From assembly GCA_029582165.1 (NCBI GenBank), contig CM055889.1, positions 14,378,841-14,442,840 on the forward strand: a DNA stretch of 64,000 nucleotides, read 5' to 3'. The position numbers were made by a program, and so were the translations under genes. Position 1 is the first letter of the stretch. Each line of letters starts with the position of its first letter. Under the pieces are notes generated by a model. The model had not been told where the DNA came from. It searched no databases and saw only the letters and a list, made by a program, of their open reading frames with translations. The DNA comes from Portulaca oleracea. Its lineage: Eukaryota > Streptophyta > Magnoliopsida > Caryophyllales > Portulacaceae. This document shows, in pieces, positions 1 to 12,692 of this stretch.

Positions 1-986
1 TTCTACTGGCAAGGTCAAGATTGGGGCCGATGTGAGTCTCATTTTGCGTTTTTGAAATGCTTTCTCACATTTTTCTGACCATTCAAACTTGGTAGCTTTT
101 CTCAACAAACTGGTCAACGGCAAGGCACTCTTAGAAAATTCTTGAATAAAACGTCTGTAATAGCCTGCCATACCTAGAAAACTTCTTACTTCGGTAATGG
201 TTGTGGGTCTAGCCCAGTTCATGAAAGCTTCAACCTTCTGCGGATCAACTTTGCTCCCTTCTTTAGTCACTATATGCCCTAAAAAGGCTACTTCTTTCAG
301 CCAAAACTCACATTCCTTCAACTTAGCATATAGCTGATGTTCTCTCAGCGTTTGCAGCACTATTCTCAATGCTATTCATGCTCTTCTCGAGTCTTTGAGT
401 AAATCAAAATATCGTCAATAAAGACTACTACAAACTTATCCAAAAATGGCCTGAAAATTCGATTCATAAGATCCATAAATACTGTTGGGGCATTGGTAAG
501 CCTAAAAGGCACCACTATAAACTCGTAGTGCCCATAACGGGTCCTAAAAGCTGTCTTAGGTATATTTTCCGAACTTATCCTCAACTGGGGATATCCAGAC
601 CTTAGATCAATCTTGGAAATCACGCCTGCCCTTTACAACTGGTCAAATAAGTCACCACTACGGGGCAACGGATACTTATTCTTGACAGTAACCTTGTTTA
701 ATTCCCGGTAATTGATACATAGCCTCAGGCTTCCATCCTTTTTTTCTAACAAACAAAACTGGTGCTCCCCAAGGAGAAACACTTGGCCTTATAAACCCTA
801 ACCGAAACAACTCATCTAGTTGGTTCTTGAGCTCTTTCAACTTGGCGGGTGCCATTCAATAAAGCACCTTCGATATTGGTTGCATACTTGGTAGTAGCTC
901 CATTTCAAAAATCGATTTCCCTCCTCGGGGTAACTAGTTAGCTCTCCGGGAAAAACATCTGGAAAATCCCTTAGTACAGGGACATC
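1..986 (-). pseudogene. gypsy reverse transcriptase (partial, frameshifted)
   Basis: Copies element RNA into DNA in the cytoplasmic particle. On the minus strand the region reads, in order, the pre-RT segment ([20 protein letters not shown] around 700-780), YRELNKV, the palm domain with [14 protein letters not shown] (about 570-623) and the catalytic FIDD box (about 410-430), then the thumb/RNase H connection ([13 protein letters not shown], about 150-200). The longest open stretch is 372-623; at about 365 the frame shifts and a stop interrupts the HEEH region, after which homology goes on in another frame to base 1. A further frame change lies between 624 and 800. The catalytic Asp pair is present, but the gene cannot be read through. 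Confidence 0.85.
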
Positions 987-2285
987 TTAAATTTCCAGCC
1001 CTTTCGGCTTACTTCCCATTATATAGTATAAGTACCCTTCAGGTCCTTGGCGTATAAGCTTTCTTGCCATCATCAAAGACAATGTCCTAATGTTGGGTTT
1101 CTCATATTCACCCTTGAAATGAATCTTTCCTCGTAACTGACTTCTCAGCACAACCGTTCCTTCATCACATTTTATCTTGGCTCCATGCTTGGCTAACCAA
1201 TCCATACCTAAGATAATATCAAATTCAACTATATCTATTATTGTAAGGTCCGCTGGAAAACTTCCCTTTGATATCCTAAGAGGGACATTTAAGAGCGCCC
1301 TTTCACATGCTATAACTTGGCCCTCTGGTATCCTTATTTGATACGCTACTACCTTTTCATGATTCTGTAGGCCTAGCTCAGTACTAACATGTGCAGAGAT
1401 AAACATATACAATGCACAAGAATCAAATAAAGCATAACAAGACTTGCATTTATTAAGAGAGTTCCATTTCCTCTTTGGCCTAACTTGGCCTTCCTTATCT
1501 TGATACACAGTTCTTAATTCTTTCTTCACTCTCTCCACCTCAGCGGCGCATTCGTCAACTCCTGTATTGAAGGGTTGACCCACCAGATGACTTCGCATAT
1601 ATGGGGCCAGGCCGTCCTTGAACCTAGCAATCTTCATCCGCTCAGTGGACACGCACTCTGGCGCAAAACGGGCCAGCTCGTTGAACTTGGCAGTGTACTG
1701 CATAACTGACACTTCATGATTGAACATCCTCAATTCCATGAACCCCTTCTACTTTTGACACTGCAAGGAGAGAGAGTAAAGCTTGGTTCGGAGGTCCACT
1801 GGGAAATCCTTCCATGACAAATTTGTTCCTTGATACTTGTTCTTCATGGTACCTTCACCATAGATCTGCTTCCTGAACCAGGTAAGGGTCCCCATAGTTA
1901 CCCATTTCTCCTTTGGTACCTCAGGGACCTCAAATATCTTTTCCACATCCCGGATCCAGTCCTCCAATTTTTACAACGTTAAACCTTCCTATATAGGTTC
2001 TAGGGTTCCTCTTGGCTACCCTATCAGCATGATCATCATTCTTACGACATTACTCCCTTCCATACTGGGATTTGGGATTCTCTGTAAAAGCTCCCGTATT
2101 ACTTAACCTAAAAACTCGGGATGGTAGGGGTTAGGTGGGGGCATCATATTCGCTGAGGACCCTGACACAGGGTTGACTTGGGGAGCCCCTTGAGATCCCT
2201 GCGGCTGTAAGTTCCGCCCTCGGGAATCGGCAATTTCTTCCCCATGTTCGTTAGAAGCGTGGTCGTTGTTTGATGCGCGCGACAT
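987..2285 (-). pseudogene. gypsy gag-protease (broken)
   Basis: The gag start is probably the ATG at 2283-2285 (MSRASNNDHASNEH...), followed by a Pro/Gln-rich N-terminus to 2103. The capsid-type retrotrans_gag segment lies at 1749-1967 (FRKQIYGEG, WKDFPVDLRTKLYSL) and continues in another frame at about 1739 (FNHEVSVMQYTAKFNELARF). The zinc-knuckle region expected between capsid and protease appears deleted: the ORF passes from KRKWNSLNK straight to the protease. The retropepsin segment (about 1210-1440) has LFDSCALYMFIS where the family has a D-S/T-G triad, so the catalytic Gly is replaced by Cys, then ILGMDWLAKHGAKI. At least three frame breaks separate the pieces, so it is non-functional. 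Confidence 0.8.
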
Positions 2286-3773
2286 GCTACATTATAAACA
2301 TAAGATTTTGGTTTAAAACTCAATCATTCCACCCCCTTTACACTTTATGCATTAATGAACATAAAACTCAAGCAAGCCTTACGTAACCATACCCCTTGTC
2401 CCTTGTTAACTTCGCATAATTTAATCACAACCCATGTTCTCAAAACTCATTATTCCCTCTCTTGTATCCATGGCTAACTTGTTGGTTTTATGCATACATA
2501 ATTTCCCCTCAAGTCGATCGACATAAACATACATCCTCTTCCTTACTTCTTATAACATCCGGTTTTAAACACATGCAACCTTGAGACATTAAAAGCTAAT
2601 TCCCAACCATAACATATGAAAGTCAAACTCGTTCTTCAAAACATAAACCACAATACGCATGAAATTCAAAAGATAATTGTTCCATGATTACAACATTGTT
2701 CTCAACATAATTCGCCACAATACTACTTCTCATTCTTCCTCCCTTCTTCTTTCTTATACGGAACCTGAACTTCTCTAAGAAAGGGTATGGTCGTCGTCAT
2801 CATCATTTTATTGTCCTTAGTACCGTCACTCTCCTCAACCTTAAACTGGACGATAGACTAGGGACCTAACGGATCTATGAAATAGTATGGGATTTCCCAT
2901 GCATCTCCCAACATTCAGCATATTCGTAGACCTTCAACTCAAAGGTCACCACGGACCATGTTCCTAAAATCTGAAATCGTTCTCTGTGGGCGCCTTGCTC
3001 GAAAGTATAGATAAAATCATGGTACTTGTGCCAGAACCAAGTTCAGGGATGCGTGTGCAGTAGAATGGATAACAAATAGTGAGCCCTACTCACCGGGTCG
3101 TGATATTGAGAGTTCAGATTCTCTCTCAGCGTAAGGCATACCTCCATTAACTTCATAATGCGTGAGGAAAAACAGTCCTCCGGTTTCATTATCATTACTT
3201 AAGGGTTTGACATTCCGGGGTCGGCCATCTAACATATCATATAACAATTTAAAATTTAATAAAATAAAACAAACATTCTATCGGCATAAACTTGTATCAT
3301 AACTTGCCCGAACGAAACCTATAACTATATCAAGTCTTAACAACTTCATGTATCATAATTGACCTCAAACTTATAACATCACATCAATTTATAACTTAAC
3401 ATTTCTCATAAACATGCATAACATCTTCATTTACCAAACCTTTCCAACTTATGGACTTGTACCAAATCTTGAACTTAAAATTTCCACCCATACTCAACTT
3501 TCCCCATATTCATGCATAACTCTTTATTCCCTCGGTCTTTTCATACCACTAAGCATATAGTTAGACCCTTTGTCATACCCCGAATTTCATTGTTCAACTT
3601 AGAACAAAACCGAAACATTTCTGCAAGTACCTTATGTACTTAAATCCTAAAAGATCACATGCGTATAAACTCTTATCCTATCCTTCATATGGCTTGATTA
3701 CCTTTAACCTTATCATATACTTTTTCCTCGACACCTAAAGATAACTCCAAAGGTGTTTCTCTCAATTTGTTTT
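2286..3773 (-). other. gypsy 5' leader between PBS and gag
   Basis: About 1.5 kb between the primer-binding site and the gag start. I see no long ORF and no recognisable domain; many stops occur in all frames. Its length is greater than a simple leader, so it could include a decayed insertion or degraded coding sequence. Confidence 0.5.
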
Positions 3774-3785
3774 GCACTGATACCA
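3774..3785 (-). promoter_or_regulatory. primer-binding site (initiator-Met tRNA type)
   Basis: The minus strand reads TGGTATCAGTGC, differing by one base from the usual plant TGGTATCAGAGC, complementary to the 3' end of initiator methionine tRNA. It lies four bases inside the LTR end at 3790 and fixes which end of the element is 5'. Confidence 0.85.
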
Positions 3786-3789
3786 CAAC

Positions 3790-6460
3790 TGTAACACCCC
3801 CATGTTACTAACCATAAGATTAAGCTAATGACTCACTTAACCTAATGATTAGCAGCGGATAAACACTTGAGAGTATTACCGCCGTTCGTGTAAATGGACA
3901 AGGCTAAAACTACAACCCAAGGCAGACAACAAGCATAAGACTAACTTAAACATACATCATCAAGCCATAACTGACTTAACAACCTCAAAAACAACATAGC
4001 ACAGCCGAATAAACATTATACAATCCAGAATCAATGATTTCTCTTATTTCCTTTAGAAAGTGTCTTTTAACACCTTCAATCTCCTTAAGATGCTCTAGGG
4101 TTTCGTCCGTCCGGGGCTTTCCCTCTTCCTTTTGCCGAGGTTCCTAAAACGAAAACATAAAACTTCGAAGAGTGAGATAAACTCAGTACGTATATCCCCG
4201 ATAATGTAAGAATCTTTATAAAGATAATTTTATTTAATTAGCGCGGTTCCAAAAACATTTAAAAGTTACGTAAATGACCATAACAATAAACAATAACATA
4301 ACTTACATAGCATGACCATAACTTAACATGTACATGAAGGATATAACTTAACCTGTAACTTAACTCACAACTTAAATGAAAACATACTTATGAGTTCCTT
4401 TCATTAGAAAATAATATAACATTAGAAATACTAAAACATTGATAATAATATAATATAGTTCAAAAAGAAACTTAAATCATGCATGGTTTAACCTACAACA
4501 CATACGAAGCCATAACATAAACATTACTTAAATCCTTATAAACCAAGACTTATCAAACTTTGTCATGTAACTCATAAAACTTTACTTTGACTCAAAAGAC
4601 TTGAGTGGCTTAAGAACTTTAAACTTGATTAAAATATTATTCTCTTGAAGGTCCCCTACTTGCGATGATTGGCTAAGCCTCCGTATGCGCATACCTGGAC
4701 CGATCGGGAGATCCGGATGATGGACAAGGTCCTAGACTGGCCAGATTTCCATGAGGTGCACTTTAGGCACTATATTCATATGTTTTTTCCTGGTGTGCAC
4801 AAGGCAAAGTTATCCTGGTGTGCTCTAAGTCACGGGTTCCCTGGGGTGCACTAAGGCACGATTAAGCATGGGGTGCTCTAAAGCACGATTAAACTTGAGG
4901 TGGTCTAAAGTACGATTTAACATGGGCGGAGCCTTTATTAAAAATTTTCGAAACTTGGAATCTTGACCTTGGGTTTTTAATAACACTGGATCCTTAACCC
5001 ACCTTTTTAATCATGACTTAAGTATATCCTTGAAATCCCCTTGAATAAGAATTGCCTTACAAAGGAAGTTGATTCACGAAATAACTTATACATCCCAAGT
5101 GTGGAAGTATTGTAAAAGTCCCTAACTTAAAGGATGCCTATCATAAATACTTAAGAGAATGATAAACTAAAATTTACTTGACAAGTCAACTTTGGATACT
5201 TAAAAATCCACGAAAACTTGTATCTACTTTCGAACATAAATCATGACATACAAACGTAAATGATGAAATATACTTTCAGAACTTGGCATAAAAAGATTTA
5301 GTTCATAATAATATTCATAAAATATCAGGCAGTATACGTACCTGAAGACTTAAAGACACGCCTGGACGGGCAACGACTTGAACAGTAGCGCAATGATCTC
5401 TTGGAGGGACTTAAAAAGAGAAGAGAATCATGAGTTAGAACCCTACCTAGATAGATAGGAGAATGAAAGGATAATAAAATAATCGCGACTCGATAGCGGG
5501 TTTAATTTCCTACGCCGCATTAAAAGGGTCATAACTATCTCCATAGACATCGTATCAACGCATAAGAGGTCAAAACTCTTACCAACTCCACTTTTATTCA
5601 AGTCATAATACCTCAACATTCTTCAAGAACTTACCAACTCCACTTGAATTCTTTTAGCTTCTAGTAAATTCCTCTTGAAAACCTTAAAATTCTTGAGTTT
5701 ACCTATGGAAAAACACAATAATAACAAGAGGAAAAACTTAGAATTTCATCTTAATTCACTTGGAAATGGAAGCAAAGGAAAAAGAAAGGTTAGATGGTGA
5801 TGGTGCGACGGTGGCCGGATGGGCGCCGGGCCGGCGACGGCAGAGGGCAGCAGAGGCGAGCAAGCAGGGGGTTGGGGAAGCTTGATGGCCATGAGAGAGA
5901 GAGAAAGCAAGAATGAGAATGAGGGAGTTTAAGTGATATGTTTCCAAATAATTGGTTATCTGGCTAAGGCCATGTATGTATATATATATCAATAGTATAA
6001 AATCAAGGCCCAAAATCCACACTCCCCTCCTTCCTTTGGCCGGCCAACATGAGGCCCAAAAGGGAAATTTTTTTATCAATTTTAATCTTCCCTCTTATAC
6101 TTATATCTCCCTAATTCCCCAAACTACCAAGATTTATTAAACAGTAAAAATATTCTTGGTATCCCAAATAAATATATTCATACACCTCCATAAAATTTCT
6201 CATAATTATAATCCCAAATTGACTTGCATAAAAGAAAGACCCGATATATCGGTCTCGGAAAAAGAATTCATAAACGATCAGGATCACTATAAAAATTATC
6301 GGAAGATATTTCTCAAGAAAAGAAAATTAAACTGGTTCGTTGACGATCGTTGCACTGTTCAAGTCCTGCAGAATATACATTGGGTTAGAAAAATGGAACG
6401 CGCGCTTTTTATTAATCGTGGTTTATTCTTAACCCTGATTATTCAAACTAATAATGCATA
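3790..6460 (-). repeat. 5' LTR of the gypsy element (outer end uncertain)
   Basis: On the plus strand the LTR begins TGTAACACCCCC, i.e. it ends GGGGGTGTTACA next to the primer-binding site. A TATA-rich stretch on the minus strand (about 5965-6000) could be the LTR promoter. The segment 5756-6079 stays open for 107 codons on the minus strand but has no recognised domain; untranslated leader sequence is the simpler reading. The other LTR is outside the window, so length and outer boundary cannot be verified. Confidence 0.6.
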
Positions 6461-6720
6461 TTAAGGGGGGTGATTTTCTTCGGTTTATTACAATGCGTGG
6501 TTTGTTTTGGTTTGTATGTGATTCTTTTGGGGAAAAAATGGCATTTTCAGACATGGTTTGGTGTTTATGTTTGGTTTTGGTGAATCACTATTCAGATTTA
6601 GGGTTTCTCTCTTAATTGGGGTGATGAAAATTTTGAATTTTGTGTACATTGGTTTATTTATTTATTTTTCCAATTGTATTGTGTAGACGTCGACACTAGG
6701 TAATGGAAAGCTTCAACAAA

Positions 6721-7098
6721 TAGGCCAACTAGGTCTACAAATTTGGTTACATGAACTGTGAGATAGATGGTGTTCTTAAGTTGATGAGGAGAAGTGACAA
6801 TCCAGGGCATGTGTATGGAAAATATCCAAGTATGCGTTGTGGAAAATGCCTAGGGTGGTTGGACGAGTTTGAAGACAAGCCAAACAAGAAGACTCCCTCC
6901 TATGGCGAACCTACATTGCCCTCTGACAACAGTGTAGAACTGTTAGAGCTTAAGGAGAAGGTTCCAGAGGCAATGTTGCTTGTGTACATGTGCAAGGACG
7001 ACGTTGATGAGTTGGTGATGACCAATAATAGTGCTATAGAGGAGGTGGATGTAATGAAGATGCAGATTGCTGGTACTGTCATAGAGGTCAGGAGATGA
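6721..7098 (+). CDS. GRF-type zinc-finger protein fragment
   Basis: The ORF from 6751 encodes 115 residues. Its start has the spacing of a GRF-type zinc finger: an N-terminal Cys (MNCEIDG), the NPG signature (RRSDNPGHVYGKYPS), a second Cys pair region (RCGKCLGW) and an acidic end (LDEFEDK). GRF fingers bind single-stranded nucleic acid in other proteins; plant GRF ORFs are also common passengers in MULEs. The remainder (Leu/Glu/Val-rich, EELLELKEKV-like) may form a coiled coil. The ATG at 6751 sits at the edge of the finger, so the true start may lie upstream or have been lost. Function here is unknown; it could be the second gene of the neighbouring MULE. Confidence 0.5.
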
Positions 7099-7175
7099 GG
7101 AAGGACATGTCTGATGTGATTGGACAAGCTTGTTGAGATGGTGGAGAAGGCTATTGAGCTAAAGGAATTGGGCAA

Positions 7176-8016
7176 GCTGCTTGGATTGATGATCCTCTAT
7201 GGGATGCGCATATGGACTATGATAGTCCTTGTGTTTATTCATGATCCCGACAATCATTTTCAAGTAATGTTTCATGTTTTCTTGTGTCATGAACAATTAA
7301 AATCTCTAGCTTTATGGTGTATTTAGTAATTATGGTGTTGTATGTATTAACTTCTTTCTTTGGGTATGTATTAAGTGAATAAGGTAGTCGTGGTGGTGAC
7401 TGGAAGATGATAGTAAGCATTTTTTTTATCTCTGCCAAAGTATTTTGTGTTCGCAATGTAAATGCAAGCTGCAAGCTTCATTGGCGGCTTTGTTTCAAGA
7501 ATGAATGATCATTACATGTTAGGTACTTTATAATTGTGCAAAATCAATTTATACTCTAAGAAGCTAATAGGTCTTACAAGTATGCTTATACAAATGCAAA
7601 AGCTTACTTGCTCCATTATTATGCCCTATGATATTGTTGGAAGTCAATAACACCATACTTAATCAATAACACTTTTCTTACTTGATCAATAACACCATGG
7701 GTACTAATAATACCATGCTAACTACAAAAAATGATAAAAAACACTAAGCTAGCTGCGTCATAACCATACCAACACCAAGCTAATTTAATTTCAACCAAGG
7801 AGTTTGGCTTAATTTTCATAGTTGTCAATAGAATAACAAACATCATTATCATACCAAACCACAAGTTTCTCAATTATCATTGAGGCCAACAAAATACCAT
7901 ACATCCATACAAAGCCGACTAAATGCAAATACAAGTGTTGTTAAATGTCATAAGACTCCACAAACCTAACATATACTTAATAAGAAAGGAAAACATAACA
8001 TAACATCCTAAGTTGT
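7176..8016. other. spacer between the convergent GRF ORF and transposase
   Basis: About 840 bases of AT-rich DNA. I see short repeated phrases around 7620-7760 (variants of CAATAACACCATGC) but no ORF with a recognisable domain and no terminal repeat. If the MuDR-like reading is right, both genes would end here. Confidence 0.4.
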
Positions 8017-11000
8017 CATGGTGCTGATGAGGATGTTGTTGTTGATGAGGGTGCTAATGATGTTGCTAAAGATGTTGTTGTTGTTGCTGAGGTAGTTGGT
8101 GCTGCCGAGGTAGGATGTCGCTGCTTAGATTTCTTCCTTTGGCTTTCCTACTGACTTGGTTGGTTCTTCCTTTTGCCCTTTGATGCAGATGATACCTTGT
8201 TGGTGCTTGTGGTTGTTGCTTGCTTGCTCCTTTTATTTACAAGTCTCACATCTTCATCCATAGGTCAACCACATGTTTTGAAGGTGTGACTTAGGTTCTT
8301 GCAAGTTGAACACTTCTTTGAGCCATGGTCTTTTCTTGGCTTGCTGGCAATAGCGAATACATCCCTAAACTCCCTCCTCTCATACTTTTAAGGCCTTCTC
8401 TTTTTCTTTAATTCAAATAGAGGGTGAAGAAGCTTGTGGTTTGATTCAAGCACATAGTATGATTAAGTGTAGGGGGATGAAGGTGTCACACAGTTTCATA
8501 TAGTTTTCAACATAAAAGCATGGTGGAACAAAGTTTTCTACCTCCAAATTATCATAATGGATGCACCTAGTTACATGCTTACAAGGTATTCCATTGATTT
8601 GCCATTTGCCACATGTACAAGCCTTCTCAGTCAGGTTGACCACATGGTTGACATTGCCATCATGAATATCATACAAGTCTTTCTCTGTACCAGTGACAAG
8701 CTCACATTCCCTCGATTCTAATGTTGTTTTCCTAATTATTTTTCCACATAAGGAGTTGCCTTATTTTGCCAAGTAGATAACAGTTTGAACTTTGTGTCAA
8801 AATGATGTCCAATAATCTCCCTCACTTCTTCTAACATGGTGAATATTGGCCTAGATCGATGCTTGATGATTGCATTGTTGAATGACTCCACAAAGTTGTT
8901 GGTGTTGTCATCACTCTTCAAATTCTTATCAAACTTAAACCTAGCCTAATTCTCCACAGGCTCTGCATCCCTCAACCAATCGTAAGCTACTAGGGTTTTC
9001 TCCTTTATATGCTCAATTGCTCTTTGAAAGACATGTTTGAGTAAGTACTAGCTACAATATATTAGTGAACATGGAACCAAACACCTATAGACATTCATGG
9101 TTTGACATAAAAAGCTAATGTAAACTTTCCACCTTGATGTACGTAAGAACATAACAACCAAAAATACCTGGACATTTCGATGCACAATTCTTATACAAGT
9201 GTAATACAAAAATCCTACTCCTTGACCGTGGGAAAAACTTTCTAGCAACTTTCTTAATTGAATGGATGTATATTGCGAAATGACGAATACAAATGACCAA
9301 GCAACATGTTGTTATGTACCTAGAAAAACCAAATCATCTAGGAAAACCAAAGAAATTAGGGATTACCTGGTGTCTGCTAGTTATGAAAGTGTATTTGTTG
9401 GAATCTTCGTGGGACTCTAGTGGCATAGGCAGACTATGGACAAAGTAGGACCATTATACATCGTCTTCAGTAGGAAACACACCATAAGCTAAAGGGAATT
9501 GTCCATTGTTGCCTTCTGACCTGATGACAGCCATCAAAACCCCTTTGTAAGGACCATTAAAAGTGCATCCATCAATTTCTACCAATGCCCTACAATTATC
9601 CTCGAATGACTTGATTGTGGGACCAATGCATATTTGGACCCTTTTGAACATGGGGTTCAAGGTTGGACCTTTGTCTATGAATTTTATGAAGCGACTCGAG
9701 CTCGGACTTGCTTTACTGAATTGGTCATAATATTGGTGCAAATTCCTATAACCTTCATCTTGGTTTCCAAACAACTCATTCATCATGATTCTAATTGCTC
9801 TGTAGTAGGCGTATTTAAGTATGACAACCCCAAACCTGTCAAAGGTGATGGCATGAACTCCCTCTACATCCATATTTGGATTGACCTCGTAGTCTTTCAT
9901 TAACTGTTTAGCAACCTACCTTGCACCATCTCTGCTGTGTTTTATCTTCTCATAGGAAACATGACCCCTTTAACATACTGCACCCTCTAAGTCACATTAT
10001 CATGCATTTGGGTGACATGGACCCTAAAGGTAAACTTCTTGTTTGCACACCTTTGTGTGTACCTTGTGATATTGTTTTTCACTTTCTCTAACAAAAACCC
10101 TCTCTAAATGGTGTAAGTTCTCATAGCTTCAAGTAACTATTGCTTGTAGTTGAACAAATCTCCAACTCTGATATCTACCTTCCCATCCCTACCATCACTC
10201 CACACTTGACCTCCACTGTATACTTTAGCCATCTTTGCAACCACAGAAATTTGTTGTGGTGGTCCACTTTCACCTAAATCATGGCCTAACTCTTGTCTTT
10301 TTTTCATTCTCTTGCTATAGTTCAACTTCTTCATCAGATCTATGCGTTGATTCCTCTACAGATACATTGTCGCCCTCATTGTCTTCATTATCTTCTTCCG
10401 AGGGAACAAAGTCATCATATAAATTGTCACCATCATCTTGTAGCTCAATATTTTGAGCTGCACCACCAGATCCACCAAATTCAGACATCAAAGCCTCCTC
10501 CTCAAAGAAAATTTCAAGCTCTTCAATGTTTGACCTTACAATATCTTGGATGTCATGAGTAGTTGGCCCTCCAAACTATCTTGAGATGATGTTCAGTAAT
10601 TGTGGATTTGAATCCATAAGCTACTTTTGTTTATCATTTTTCTTTCAGTTTGGGTAATTTGTCTTTATAGGACTTTGTAAGGGTTGTGTTGGTGACAAAC
10701 AAACCCTGAGATCTAGTCACTGGCTTCCCAAGATAATTCGTTGAAATATTGCTCTTCTCTAGGAGTGCTTTTGAGATTGGGAGCTCCCAGTCAACTATAG
10801 GGTTTTCGTTAGGGTAGAAGGGGTTGATGTACTCTTCTTCTCAATATTTGCTTGGGTTGTCAGTATATCATTATTAGTGTATTCCCCCCTTGGAGTCAAT
10901 CACCATTGGCATTAACTGTAACAACTACATCACCAATACATGCCACCTTCTGTGATAAGCCAGGCCCATTGGTTCTTGATCTATCTCCGCTTGTGCATGC

Positions 11001-11710
11001 CACTTTTTGTGATGTGTCATGCCCATTATTTGTTGATCCATCTCCAAATGAATGGGCCATCTTTGCATCTGTGTAAAAACTTCTCCTTACTGACAGGTTT
11101 GGGGGCCTACAACCGAATAGGTAAGCCTTGATGCTTGGGTGGGGCTTGATGTTGTTGTAGCAATGGTGTCCCTAACAGGTTGGCTGCTAGGTGGGTTCAA
11201 CACATCAACATTTGGAGTCAAAATCAACTCTTCAACCCATCTTTAGGCTTGACTGAGTGTGAGTTCTTGAGCCTCAACTACAACTTCATTTGGTTGTCCC
11301 TTATCAAGCCTTTTCACTGTTTGCTAAAACTTTCCAGGCCCTGCTAGTTCAACCAACTCCACGGGAAAGTTCTTTGCTTTCTTCATTTTCAATCATGTCT
11401 CTACAAATTTTCTCCAATTTGTATCTGCAATCAAAGGAAGCTTTTTGTTCTCCTTTCCAAGCAAATACCAATTAAGTCCTGCATACTTAGGAAACCTTGA
11501 CATGTCCTAGATAAACACCACCCTAATGTCACAGTACAACTCCTTGTGGTTGTATCTGTCCAAGTCCTTCTCAGGGATATACCATCGCGCGCTTGTCTTA
11601 TAAACGACAATGATCCCCTTTACAATAATATCCTGAACCACATTCAAATTCTCCTCATTACTTGCGTACTCAAAATAGCCATGGTCAAATTGAATTAAAA
11701 AATCACTCAT
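8017..11710 (-). pseudogene. MuDR-type transposase (MULE), pseudogene
   Basis: Would cut and paste the element through a DDE-type transposase. In gene order on the minus strand: a PB1-like N-terminus (11710-11507, MSDFLIQFDHGYF); a MuDR N-terminal DNA-binding-like domain (10334-10100, VDIRVGDLFNYKQ); the transposase core (9900-9454) with VEIDGCTFNGPYKG holding the first catalytic Asp, then RSEGNNGQFPLAYGVFP; a weak middle part with SRSRIFVLHLYKN (about 9190-9260); NNFVESFNN (about 8880-8900); a SWIM zinc finger CTCGKWQINGIPCKH (about 8580-8625); a CX2CX4HX4C knuckle CSTCKNLSHTFKTC (about 8270-8315); and a Lys/Arg- then Ser/Thr-rich tail ending at 8017-8019. A one-base frameshift near 8735, a TAG in the tail and stops between 8922 and 9453 break it. 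Confidence 0.8.
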
Positions 11711-12311
11711 TTTTCAAATTGTAAGATAAAATTAAACACATCTTTCTAATTCTCTTATAACTTGCCTACTCAACATCCATTGACAAATTATATTCAAAAA
11801 GTATTATCTTTCAAATTGCCATATACAAATTAAGCACATTCCAAACTCCTCATCATTTGCATACTCAACAACCATAGTCAAATTATATACAAAATGCACA
11901 CAACTTTAACATTAGATATAAATTACATCTACAAAGGATACTTCTTTCACATTTTATATGACAAAATGAAAATCATCAACATACAACAACAATAGAACAC
12001 CACAAACACTAGTTTTTAAGAACCCAATTCAATTTCTACTTACCAATTTCCAACCTTTGTTTCAAGATGAGCAACAATTGTAGGCAACCCTCCAGACACA
12101 ATTTGAGGCTCCCAACACGTTCAACGACATCGCAACACCAACTAATTATTGTTTCCCGCAAGATTTCCCTATGTCTGTGTGAGTTTCTCAATGTTGGGAA
12201 TGGAGAGTGAGAAATAGAGCAGTGAGTGTGTGAGTAGCTGGGAATGAAGAGGAGAGAGAAGTCATCCAATGTTTTTGAGCAGGGAAAATAAGTGTACACT
12301 AGGCATTCCAT

Positions 12312-12690
12312 TCAATAACTCAGGGGTACAGTAGACTTTCCAATTGTTCAGGTGACATTTCACCCAACAATTTTTTGCTACTACATGTTTTCTATTAGAC
12401 CAATCAAATTAGGTGATTGGGTTAAATATAAGTTGAGTGTATCGAATTCAAGCAAATACAAGTTTATTTCATATTCAGATAAATACGAGTGGTGTAGTTC
12501 AATTTCTCAAATCTAATGAGTTATGACCACAACTTTGTCTTTCCAGTTTTCTTTGAAAAAAAATGTCTCAAAATGTTCTAATTTGTTCAATATATATAAA
12601 GTTCATGATTATCTTCTTGTAACAATATATATTATAAATGTTCCAACTAAAATTGAAGCAATGATATATAACTAAATTGTGCATGTGATT
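12312..12690. other. AT-rich DNA without recognised feature
   Basis: No ORF or repeat end identified. It may contain the right terminus of the MULE, but I could not match it to the left side. Confidence 0.3.
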
Positions 12691-12692
12691 TA

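Larger units (their letters stand above)
1..6460 (-). mobile_element. Ty3/gypsy LTR retrotransposon, 5' half, cut by the left window edge
   Basis: Reading the minus strand from right to left gives LTR, primer-binding site, leader, gag, protease and reverse transcriptase in the standard Ty3/gypsy order. The element continues past base 1, so RNase H, integrase and the 3' LTR are outside. Protein similarity ([11 protein letters not shown] box, LGMDWL after the protease, [14 protein letters not shown]) resembles the chromovirus Del/Tekay group, though the lineage is inferred from memory of the family only. The outer (right) LTR end is not pinned down because the partner LTR is absent; 6460 is a guess based on a TG...CA end near 6455-6463. 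The genes contain frameshifts, so this is a dead copy. Confidence 0.85.
6700..12350 (-). mobile_element. Mutator-like element (MULE), decayed; ends not located
   Basis: Defined by its coding content: a minus-strand MuDR-type transposase (11710 down to about 8017) and a plus-strand GRF-type zinc-finger ORF (about 6720-7098) facing it. I compared the sequences upstream of each gene by eye (6470-6720 and the reverse complement of 12000-12350) and found no clear terminal inverted repeat and no 9-bp target duplication, so the limits are only bracketing estimates. The element is degraded and may have lost its ends. Confidence 0.55.

Noticed and set aside
5756..6079. 107-codon minus-strand ORF
   Set aside because: It lies in the gypsy LTR, with low-complexity content and no domain.
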